From: Chloroflexota bacterium
Lineage (GTDB): Bacteria > Chloroflexota > Dormibacteria > CF-121
Reading direction: 5' to 3'
DNA: 5,050 bases
Assembly: GCA_005880605.1 (NCBI GenBank)
Contig: VBIS01000237.1
Span: 1 to 5,050 of the forward strand
Position 1 is the first letter of the stretch, and each line of letters starts with the position of its first letter. The notes under the pieces were generated by a model. That model did no database searches and was not told the origin of the DNA. It saw only the letters and a program-made list of their open reading frames with translations. Below are positions 1 to 4,524 of the stretch, in pieces. The translations under genes were made by a program, and so were the position numbers.

Positions 1-664
1 GTCCCTGCAGCATGGTGAGCGTCAGCTCGTCGATCCCACCCGCGACGATGCGCCGACGGACCGAGTCCCATGCGTTCCAGTCAATCGGGAGCGATGTGGA
101 GGCGCCGCTCACCTGCTCGTCGAGCCGCCGGCGAAGCTCGCGGACCCCGAGGCTCAGCATCCCCTTTTGATGCAGGTCGTCAACATCGCCGCCCTCAGGC
201 CCGATCCACACGATGGCGTCGCGCCGCGCCTGCTCGACCGCGCCAGCGGCCCGCGATTCACGCATCCAGCTGCGTCCGTGCATGGCATGGTAGCGCTCCT
301 CCTGGAGCATCTTCTTGAGACGGCTGCGCAGCACCTCGACGTTGCCATTCGCGAGGGCTTCGATCATGAGCGTGAAGCCGCTGTCCAGCACACCGTTCGC
401 GGCGACGAAGGCCGTCCAGTCGGTCCAGGGTCGATCGAGGTAGGGTACGTTCGCGTAGCTGCCTGGCTCGTCCGGAGCGTCGGGCGTACCGAGCTCGCGC
501 AGTGACCCGTACAGCACCCGGCTGTGCCCGATATCGTCGAGTCCCATCGCGGCCGCCGCGATATCGGCCTCCAGCGTCGGCGCGGCGATGCACCACTCGG
601 CGTATCGCATGCCGAGCAGCTGCTTGTTGTCGGCGAGGCTCTTGACCAGTGAGTAGAGGCTCAG
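1..664 (-). CDS. paaC: PaaC-like subunit of phenylacetyl-CoA epoxidase (C-terminus beyond the window)
   Basis: This is the ferritin-like subunit that pairs with PaaA in the multicomponent epoxidase acting on phenylacetyl-CoA in the cytoplasm. The visible 221 residues read YSLVKSLADNKQLL, then AEWCIAAPTLEADI (22-35), GLDDIGHSRVLY (41-52) and QEERYHAMHGRSWM (121-134). These match the order in E. coli PaaC as I recall it (GEWCGHAPELEIDL, GLDLLGQAR, KEARYH). The protein is open at the left window edge and lacks about the last 30 residues of the family. No ATG, GTG or TTG precedes residue 19 in frame near the family start. The likely start is CTG at 664-662, which overlaps the paaB stop as CTGA and has a GGGCGAGG stretch about 7 nt upstream. 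The alternative is ATG at 610, which would cut the first helix. Unlike E. coli PaaC, candidate metal ligands E23, D44, H47, D94, E123 and H126 are all present. The family assignment is secure; the start is not. Confidence 0.88.
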   Translation of the reverse strand, partial: MSLYSLVKSLADNKQLLGMRYAEWCIAAPTLEADIAAAAMGLDDIGHSRVLYGSLRELGTPDAPDEPGSYANVPYLDRPWTDWTAFVAANGVLDSGFTLMIEALANGNVEVLRSRLKKMLQEERYHAMHGRSWMRESRAAGAVEQARRDAIVWIGPEGGDVDDLHQKGMLSLGVRELRRRLDEQVSGASTSLPIDWNAWDSVRRRIVAGGIDELTLTMLQG

Positions 665-885
665 GCTTCGGCCTCGCCCGGCGCCCAGAGCTGGATGACC
701 GCGGCCTTGGGCACGATCATCATCTCGACCCAGCGCTCTTCGTCATAGGTCGCACGAGCGTACGCCATCGCCAGCTCGTCATCGGGTGCGACGACAGCGC
801 CGACCTGCCGCAACGGTTCGAGCCTGGTCTTGCGTGCGAAGACCTCGTACTCCTGGACTTCGTCGTGGACCCGGACAAAGCCCAT
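661..885 (-). CDS. paaB: PaaB-like subunit of phenylacetyl-CoA epoxidase
   Basis: PaaB is a small non-catalytic subunit that bridges PaaAC pairs in the epoxidase complex. The 74-residue product contains EYEVFARKTRLEPLRQVGAV (12-31), APDDELAMAYARATYDEE (33-50) and WVEMMIVPKAAVIQL (52-66). This follows the PaaB pattern of YEVF, HVGSLHA, DERMALENARDAYTRR and IWVV. It is short: E. coli PaaB is about 95 residues and continues into a C-terminal segment ending around YRHPTFY, which is missing here. The ATG at 885 overlaps the paaD stop by one base (TAATG), and an upstream GGGGGC stretch could serve as a ribosome binding site. The TGA at 663-661 overlaps the proposed CTG start of paaC. Position between paaD and paaC supports the call. 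The longer reading frame beginning at 1050 is rejected because it runs inside paaD and has no family similarity before residue MGFVRVHDEV. Confidence 0.88.
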   Translation of the reverse strand: MGFVRVHDEVQEYEVFARKTRLEPLRQVGAVVAPDDELAMAYARATYDEERWVEMMIVPKAAVIQLWAPGEAEA

Positions 886-1274
886 TAGACCGAAAGCCCC
901 CAGGCACGCAGGGCCTCGCGTCCCTCGGCCGTCATTCGCGCCGACGACCACGGCGGGTCCCACACGATATCGATGGCGACGGCATCCACCCCGGGCTCGG
1001 CCAGCAGCCGCTCCCGGATATCGCCGATGATCATGTCGCTCGCGGGGCAACCCATGGCGGTGAACGTTAGTCGCACGCGAACCGTTCGATCCTCCAGCGC
1101 GATGCCGTACACGACGCCGAGATCCACCAGGTTGATCGGCATTTCAGGATCGTTGATCTCCGCCAGCGCCCGCCAGATCCTCTGTTCCTCCCTCCCCCGC
1201 TCGCGGGGGAGGGTCGGGATGGGGGCAGCGACATCGTCCCTCCCCCTCTGGGGGAGGGTAGGGTGGGGGCTCAT
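885..1274 (-). CDS. paaD: PaaD-like metal-sulfur maturation protein (MIP18/DUF59 family) with repeat-encoded N-terminus
   Basis: PaaD belongs to the MIP18/DUF59 (SufT-like) family and is believed to help assemble iron-sulfur or iron centres of the epoxidase system. The core runs from about residue 29: IWRALAEINDPEMP (33-46), NLVDLGVVYGI (48-58), LTFTAMGCP with Cys76 (69-77), DMIIGDIRERL (80-90) and VWDPPWSSARMT (104-115). This is the family order including the conserved DPE, CP and PPW motifs. The C-terminal cysteine-rich extension of E. coli PaaD is absent; the protein stops at ALRAWGLSV. Residues 3-29 are the translation of two palindromic repeats (PHPTLPQRGR and PIPTLPRERGRE) and are not part of the family fold. 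The ATG at 1274 overlaps the paaA TGA as ATGA, with AGGT eight bases upstream inside paaA. I see no in-frame ATG, GTG or TTG between the repeats and the core, so the repeat-associated ATG must be used if the core is translated from a standard start. Confidence 0.85.
   Translation of the reverse strand: MSPHPTLPQRGRDDVAAPIPTLPRERGREEQRIWRALAEINDPEMPINLVDLGVVYGIALEDRTVRVRLTFTAMGCPASDMIIGDIRERLLAEPGVDAVAIDIVWDPPWSSARMTAEGREALRAWGLSV
1190..1270. repeat. Two tandem REP-like GC-rich palindromic repeat units
   Basis: Unit 1 (1190-1226) is a perfect inverted repeat, CCCTCCCCCG / CGGGGGAGGG with loop CTCG, followed by the tail TCGGGATGGGGGC. Unit 2 (1238-1270) is CCCTCCCCC / GGGGGAGGG with loop TCT, followed by TAGGGTGGGGGC. 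The units lie in the same orientation, separated by 11 bp. Both match the general form of dispersed palindromic repeats seen between genes in many environmental genomes, whose conceptual translation is often PHPTLPRERGRE. Here they sit inside the 5' end of paaD and stay open in its frame. Neither hairpin is followed by a T-run on either strand, so they are not classical terminators. Whether the repeat is multicopy in this genome cannot be seen from the window. Confidence 0.85.
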
Positions 1275-2197
1275 CGCTGGACCTGGAATTTGCTGAAGCT
1301 CTCCTGGAAGAGGGCGACCATCTCGGCGTTGCGCGGGCCGCGCTCACGCCAGCGCTTGAGCACGTCATCCCAGGTGCACGGGTCGTTGAAATCCCAGCGC
1401 TTTGCCTGCGCGTCAAAGGTGCAGGGGAACGGGTAATCGAGTACATAGTGGCTGCTTTCCTGATGGGCCGGTACCTGGATCCCGATCGATTCCATGAACG
1501 GGACAACCGTGGCGAGCCACTGCTGCCGCAGCTGGTCGTTGGTCAGCCCCTTGAGCCGGTAATCCAGCTGCGCGCTGTGTTGCTTGAGGTTATCGGGCAG
1601 CCCGAACCACTCGACGGTCAGCGGAAACATCCAGTCGACCGCCCGCTGCAACTCTTCCCTGGCGGCGCCGCCTGCCTGGCTGATGCGCTTGCTCCAGTTG
1701 CGTCCGTTGCGCAGGTGAAAGTTCTCCTCGGCCATGACTTTGACCAGTCCTCGTTTCCACGGGCCGTAGGAGCACTGCTCGTGGATATCACCGAGCAAGC
1801 AGAAGCCCGCCTGGTCGTACATCGCATTGGCGACCACCAGCTCGGTCCAGCTTTCCAACGGCACATCGAAGGCATACGGATAGCGAAACGCCTTCGGATC
1901 GCGCTTGAAGATCAGCGCCTCCTGGCTTTCGCCCAGCTCCTCGAGAATGTGATACGCGATGTGCGCGTGAGCCAGCTCATCCTGGATGATGGCAATCCCG
2001 GTCATGAAGGCGTTGACGCTCGGCGCCTTCCGCGCCGCCAGGTAGTACGCCGGCGCCGAGATCAGTTCGGTATCGCCGGAGACGATCAGTGTGTGCTTCA
2101 GCTCACGCAGGTAGTCCGGCGTCATCTCGGAGACCGATTCGATCAACTCGCCCCGTTTGAGCAGCCCGTCGAACGCCGCCGAATTGGAGGACTCCAT
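1271..2197 (-). CDS. paaA: PaaA-like catalytic di-iron subunit of phenylacetyl-CoA epoxidase
   Basis: PaaA is the oxygenase subunit that inserts one oxygen atom into phenylacetyl-CoA to give the ring-1,2-epoxide. The 308-residue product is close to the 309 residues of E. coli PaaA. It is a ferritin-like four-helix protein with IIQDELAHAHIAYH (70-83), SYGPWKRGLVKVMAEENFH (143-161) and LTNDQLRQQWLATVVP (218-233). By a manual alignment to E. coli PaaA from memory, all six iron ligand positions are kept: E44, E74, H77, D128, E158 and H161. The start chosen is ATG at 2197. The frame stays open 53 residues further, but that stretch is antisense to the divergent hydrolase remnant and has no PaaA character. 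There is no strong ribosome binding site. A TAGAAT hexamer (2211-2206) ends about nine bases before the ATG, which suggests a nearly leaderless transcript. First gene of the paaA-D-B-C operon; its TGA overlaps the paaD ATG by four bases. Confidence 0.92.
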   Translation of the reverse strand: MESSNSAAFDGLLKRGELIESVSEMTPDYLRELKHTLIVSGDTELISAPAYYLAARKAPSVNAFMTGIAIIQDELAHAHIAYHILEELGESQEALIFKRDPKAFRYPYAFDVPLESWTELVVANAMYDQAGFCLLGDIHEQCSYGPWKRGLVKVMAEENFHLRNGRNWSKRISQAGGAAREELQRAVDWMFPLTVEWFGLPDNLKQHSAQLDYRLKGLTNDQLRQQWLATVVPFMESIGIQVPAHQESSHYVLDYPFPCTFDAQAKRWDFNDPCTWDDVLKRWRERGPRNAEMVALFQESFSKFQVQR

Positions 2198-2205
2198 CCG
2201 GGTTG

Positions 2206-2211
2206 ATTCTA
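2206..2211 (-). promoter_or_regulatory. Possible -10 element for the paa operon
   Basis: On the minus strand this reads TAGAAT, matching TANNNT, and ends nine bases before the paaA ATG. Initiation about seven bases further on would give a leader of roughly two bases, consistent with the absence of a clear Shine-Dalgarno sequence. No convincing -35 was found. Short motif in a 27-bp divergent spacer, so only suggestive. Confidence 0.3.
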
Positions 2212-2224
2212 AGATGGGGCTGGC

Positions 2225-2398
2225 TTGACCGACTTGATCGAGGCCAACGGGCTTCAGTTCTACGTCCGCGATCAGGGGTTCGGCGCCCCGGTCATCTTGC
2301 TGCACGGCTTTCCCGACACCGGCGATCTCTGGCGCAACCAGGTCCCACTGGATCAAGCGGCTCGCCTGAACCAGCTTCTGCTCGAATTCCTGACCTAG
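2225..2398 (+). pseudogene. Alpha/beta hydrolase remnant with a large in-frame internal deletion
   Basis: This 57-codon frame begins with TTG at 2225, preceded by GATGGGG, and ends at TAG 2398. Residues 1-41 (TDLIEANGLQFYVRDQGFGA, then PVILLHGFPDTGDLWRNQVP) are a textbook alpha/beta hydrolase start, with beta-strands followed by the HGFPDTGDLW oxyanion-hole loop. Residues 41-57 (PLDQAARLNQLLLEFLT) match the extreme C-terminus of the same family, the segment that follows the catalytic His in 'GHWIPLDxxxRLNxLLLxFL'. The middle, some 200 or more residues holding the nucleophile elbow, the cap, the catalytic acid and the His, is missing. The two ends are joined in frame near codons 40-42 (2342-2350). 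A functional hydrolase is impossible; a short peptide could still be made. It lies divergent to paaA, and its stop codon overlaps that of the convergent HEAT-like gene. An assembly error at the junction cannot be excluded. Confidence 0.8.
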
Positions 2399-3222
2399 GC
2401 CTCCAATAACCCGAGCGCCTCGCGGAGCACCGTGCCTTTCGGGCTGTTCTCACCCGGTCCATCTGGCCGGTGGAGGAGGCCGATGAGCACCGGATCACGG
2501 CTGGCGACGATGGAGTTGACGACGAACCGGTAAAGGTCGATTGACTGCGTCCGGTCGAGAAACGATGCCATAAACCCGGCAAACGCCGACCGCGATGGAT
2601 GACCAAGCACCAGGTCGAAGACCCCGACCATGACGGTAGCGTCTTTCTCGTCGCGATATTGCTCGAGCAGGTGGGCGACCAGCGAAACCGGAAGGCTGGT
2701 CAGTCCGCGGAGACACTCAGCCCGGACGTCCGACGTTCCCCCGCCATTCGCGATCAGGCCATAGAGCGGCAATAGCTGCTCTCGCATGGCCAGGAGCCGG
2801 GCGGCTGTTACCGCCGGTTCGCCCGACATCTCGTGGGCGTCGCTCAGCAGCCGCACCGCCTGGAAACACGCCAGCGAACCGTCGAGGTCGTTGAGCGTGA
2901 CCAGCGCCGCGGCCCGAAGCTCACTGGCGGCGTCGAACCGGCCGATGATCTCAATTGTCCAGAGGGCCGTCTCGAGCAAGCCGAGATCGTCTGTTGTTGC
3001 TCGGCCGCGAAGCGCTCGGACCAGCGCCGTCCGCTGGAAACATCCCGAGTCACGCCGCCGGGGCTCGGCATGGAGCCACTCGTACTTTTGCGCGATGACC
3101 TGCCGTATTCGGGGATCGGCGCTGTCGCCCAGCATGCCGACGGCCGATGCGATCGCTTCCGGGTTCTTGGCTCGGCCCAACAGGACCATCCCCAGCTCGA
3201 CCTGGGGATCTTTATCGGCCAT
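2395..3222 (-). CDS. HEAT-repeat-like alpha-solenoid protein of unknown function
   Basis: The 275-residue product has no signal peptide, no membrane segment and no recognisable catalytic motif. It is nearly all helical, with repeating units rich in Ala and Leu at regular spacing: EAIASAVGMLGDSADPRIRQ (22-41), RTALVRALRGRATTDDLGLL (64-83), ELRAAALVTLNDLDGSLACF (101-120), DVRAECLRGLTSLPVSLVAH (165-184) and ATVMVGVFDLVLGHPSR (195-211). This pattern fits HEAT or ARM-like scaffolds, which usually mediate protein-protein contacts. The start is ATG at 3222 (MADKDPQVELGMVLLG). There is no Shine-Dalgarno sequence, but a TAGTCT hexamer ends seven bases upstream, as in leaderless genes. It converges with the hydrolase remnant, sharing the CCTAGG that supplies both stop codons, and it faces away from the tad-like cluster. 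No functional link to either neighbour is evident. The coding call is good; the function is unknown. Confidence 0.75.
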   Translation of the reverse strand: MADKDPQVELGMVLLGRAKNPEAIASAVGMLGDSADPRIRQVIAQKYEWLHAEPRRRDSGCFQRTALVRALRGRATTDDLGLLETALWTIEIIGRFDAASELRAAALVTLNDLDGSLACFQAVRLLSDAHEMSGEPAVTAARLLAMREQLLPLYGLIANGGGTSDVRAECLRGLTSLPVSLVAHLLEQYRDEKDATVMVGVFDLVLGHPSRSAFAGFMASFLDRTQSIDLYRFVVNSIVASRDPVLIGLLHRPDGPGENSPKGTVLREALGLLEA

Positions 3223-3228
3223 CCCGCG

Positions 3229-3234
3229 AGACTA
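3229..3234 (-). promoter_or_regulatory. Possible leaderless -10 element for the HEAT-like gene
   Basis: The minus strand reads TAGTCT at positions -12 to -7 relative to the A of the ATG at 3222. This is the spacing expected when transcription starts at the initiation codon. A perfect 14-bp palindrome (3247-3260) covers the -35 region, and an AATTCTTTTTT tract lies at about -39 to -49. The hexamer is short and the -35 is not recognisable. Confidence 0.35.
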
Positions 3235-3246
3235 GATCACAGCCAC

Positions 3247-3260
3247 CCGGCCCGGGCCGG
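3247..3260. repeat. Perfect 14-bp GC palindrome (CCGGCCCGGGCCGG)
   Basis: The sequence equals its own reverse complement. It is followed by A6 on the plus strand, so on the minus strand the T-run precedes it, which is the wrong side for a terminator of either neighbour. It lies 25-38 bases upstream of the HEAT-like gene start and could be a regulator binding site. Confidence 0.6.
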
Positions 3261-3393
3261 AAAAAAGAATTGCGACCTGCCGTTACGGTTTACAACTCAC
3301 CGGTGTTACCCAGCGAGCCTTCATCCCGCTGCCCAGTCCAGACCTACTAGAGTCGTTTCCTTCTCTAACTGGCTTTCTGACAGGTCGCAGGGG

Positions 3394-3436
3394 GAACGTT
3401 AGCGGCTGGGCGAAAAAGCCGCAATACGGAACGTTT
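3394..3436 (+). other. Two-helix stem-loop upstream of the tad-like cluster
   Basis: The inner stem is GCGGCT (3402-3407) with AGCCGC (3417-3422), closed by a 9-nt loop GGGCGAAAA. An outer stem pairs AACGTT (3395-3400) with AACGTT (3430-3435), leaving an asymmetric internal loop of A opposite AATACGG. A G-U pair can extend the outer helix. If transcribed as part of the tadE leader it would lie about 175 nt before the start codon. It could be a structured RNA or simply overlapping DNA sites. Confidence 0.4.
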
Positions 3437-3440
3437 GTTC
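3429..3440. promoter_or_regulatory. GAAC-N4-GTTC inverted repeat resembling a Gram-positive SOS box
   Basis: GAACGTTTGTTC has the half-sites and spacing of the Bacillus/actinobacterial LexA box (GAAC-RNRY-GTTC), with one mismatch in the spacer. Another GAAC half-site follows at 3443, and GAACGTT also occurs at 3394-3400. No SOS gene is nearby, so the functional reading is weak. Confidence 0.25.
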
Positions 3441-3569
3441 ACGAACGCCCGCTCGTTTTCTCCTTCATCCGGCCGCGACGGCGCCTCGCCTAACTCGTAA
3501 CGGGACCTGTAATGAGCCGTGTCTGGATTTGAAGCTCAGCACCCTTACCGTTTGCGTTATCTGCAGTAG

Positions 3570-3598
3570 GGGCGTGGGCCACCAGGGGACCCGCACCC
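3570..3598 (+). other. Imperfect hairpin immediately upstream of the tadE ribosome binding site
   Basis: GGGCGTGGGCC (3570-3580) can pair with GGACCCGCACCC (3588-3598, starting from the first G of GACCC) with two C-A mismatches and one G-U pair. The weak AGGT ribosome binding site starts right after it at 3599. It may affect access to the tadE start codon at 3612. The pairing is imperfect. Confidence 0.3.
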
Positions 3599-3611
3599 AG
3601 GTAACGAATTG

Positions 3612-4139
3612 ATGAAAACCAACCGCTGGCGAGGCCGCGCCGGGCAGTCGCTTGTCGAGATGGCGATGGTCTTGCCCATCCTGGCCTTCCTTACCTTCGG
3701 CCTGGTCGACTTTGGGCGCGGTTACTACTTCCAGGTCTCGATCACCAACGCCGCCCGGGAGGGCGCCCGTGTTGCCATCCTCAACATCTATACGGGGCCG
3801 CAAAACCCAAGCTGCTCCACCTCAAACGCCTACGCCACCTGCCCCGTGCAGACGGATGCGAACATCATCACCGCCGTTTACCACGAGCTGAACTACAGCG
3901 CCATCGCACCCCAATCGATCACGATTTGTCCGCCCCACGACTCGACCATCTCCACGGCCAGCTGCCCCGATAGCAGCAACCGAGTGGACAAGTGGGTGTC
4001 GGGCGGCGCGGCAGACCAGAACTACTACGTGACGGTCAACGTCAAGTACAACTTTCAGCTCTACACGCCGCTCATGCAGCAGCTGGTGGGCAACCCCGTC
4101 CACATGAATGTGTCGGTGCAAATGAGGACGAACTACTGA
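3612..4139 (+). CDS. TadE-like minor pseudopilin
   Basis: TadE-family proteins are small membrane-anchored pseudopilins of Flp/Tad-type pilus systems, processed by a prepilin peptidase. The 175-residue product has a basic N-terminus (MKTNRWRGRAG) and then the signature QSLVEMAMVLPILAFLTFGL (12-31), VDFGR (32-36) and SITNAAREGARVAI (43-56). The G11|Q12 junction with Glu16 as residue +5 is the prepilin cleavage pattern. One hydrophobic helix covers about 17-40; the rest would be outside the membrane, ending in the beta-rich YYVTVNVKYNFQLYTPLMQQ (138-157). Four cysteines (68, 77, 106, 118) lie in the exported part and could form two disulfides. The ATG at 3612 is preferred, with AGGT about nine bases upstream; a TTG directly before it (3609) would add one residue. 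The TGA overlaps the next ATG by one base. First gene of a three-gene cluster. Confidence 0.88.
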   Translation: MKTNRWRGRAGQSLVEMAMVLPILAFLTFGLVDFGRGYYFQVSITNAAREGARVAILNIYTGPQNPSCSTSNAYATCPVQTDANIITAVYHELNYSAIAPQSITICPPHDSTISTASCPDSSNRVDKWVSGGAADQNYYVTVNVKYNFQLYTPLMQQLVGNPVHMNVSVQMRTNY

Positions 4140-4516
4140 TGGATCGGATCGAGCGCCGGCGCAAGTCGCGGGGGCAGGCCATGGTTGAGTTCGCCCTGCT
4201 CGCCTCTCTGCTGTTCCTCCTGGTGATGGGCATTTTCGACTTCGGGCGCGCCATCTCCGTCTATATCAACATCGCTGAGGCGGCCCACGAGGGCGCCCGG
4301 CAGCTCGTACTCCGCAGTAACTACGCGAGCACGCCGCCCGATAGCGTGATCATCAATGCCACCCTGGCAAAGATCGGCGGCGGCGGCATGGTGCTGAGGG
4401 AGGACCCTTGCCTGTCCAACCCGACACCGTGCACCTCTCCGTCGTACTCGGGAATGGCACCCAACACCGGGTACATCTGGATCTCGCCGAACCGAAGGGT
4501 CGTCGATGCGGGCTGA
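4139..4516 (+). CDS. Second TadE-like minor pseudopilin, short form
   Basis: The 125-residue product begins MDRIERRRKSRGQAMVEFAL. It has the same pseudopilin layout as the upstream gene: a basic head, G12|Q13 with Glu17 at +5, a hydrophobic helix at about 18-36, FDFGR (33-37) and NIAEAAHEGARQLVL (44-58). It is therefore a paralogue of the preceding gene, not a continuation. The exported part is short, with cysteines at 91 and 98 and an ending GYIWISPNRRVVDAG. It lacks the VTVNVKY-type strand and the last ~25 residues seen in its neighbour, so it may be C-terminally truncated. I found no frame that restores such an end, and the short length may be natural. The ATG at 4139 overlaps the upstream stop (TGATG), which implies translational coupling. 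Eight bases separate its stop from the GTG start of the next gene. Confidence 0.85.
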   Translation: MDRIERRRKSRGQAMVEFALLASLLFLLVMGIFDFGRAISVYINIAEAAHEGARQLVLRSNYASTPPDSVIINATLAKIGGGGMVLREDPCLSNPTPCTSPSYSGMAPNTGYIWISPNRRVVDAG

Positions 4517-4524
4517 GTACTGAC

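Larger units (their letters stand above)
3223..3611. other. Gene-free intergenic and leader region between divergent genes
   Basis: This 389-bp stretch holds no supportable gene. It must contain the promoter of the HEAT-like gene (minus) and that of the tadE cluster (plus). Listed separately are a GC palindrome, a two-part hairpin, a GAAC-N4-GTTC box and an imperfect hairpin next to the tadE start. A 9-bp inverted repeat also links TGCGACCTG (3271-3279) to CAGGTCGCA (3381-3389). Inside it are possible small stems CAGCG/CGCTG (3311-3315, 3327-3331) and CCAGT/ACTGG (3333-3337, 3368-3372). I saw no tRNA and no match to a riboswitch core that I know, and no convincing sigma-70-type promoter for tadE. 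Confidence 0.6.

Noticed and set aside
1190..1258. GC-rich hairpins as rho-independent terminators
   Set aside because: Neither is followed by a T-run on either strand, and they lie inside the coding start of paaD within an overlapping operon.
1448..2206. Long plus-strand open frame of 252 codons
   Set aside because: It lies fully antisense to paaA, whose motifs and length are convincing. The plus-strand translation is Arg/Gln/Leu-rich shadow sequence without a domain.
2198..2356. 53-residue N-terminal extension of PaaA
   Set aside because: The extension is the complement of the alpha/beta hydrolase remnant, and the start at 2197 gives the usual family length.
3247..3266. Palindrome plus A6 as a terminator
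   Set aside because: On the minus strand the T-run comes before the palindrome. On the plus strand it is followed by A's, and no gene ends here.
2833..3402. Plus-strand open frame of 189 codons over the HEAT-like gene and the intergenic region
   Set aside because: It is antisense to a frame with regular helical repeats, shows no domain, and is a typical high-GC shadow.
3380..3600. tRNA or c-di-GMP riboswitch in the leader of the tad-like cluster
   Set aside because: No cloverleaf with a TTCGA-type T-arm could be formed, and the conserved riboswitch core strings I know were not found.
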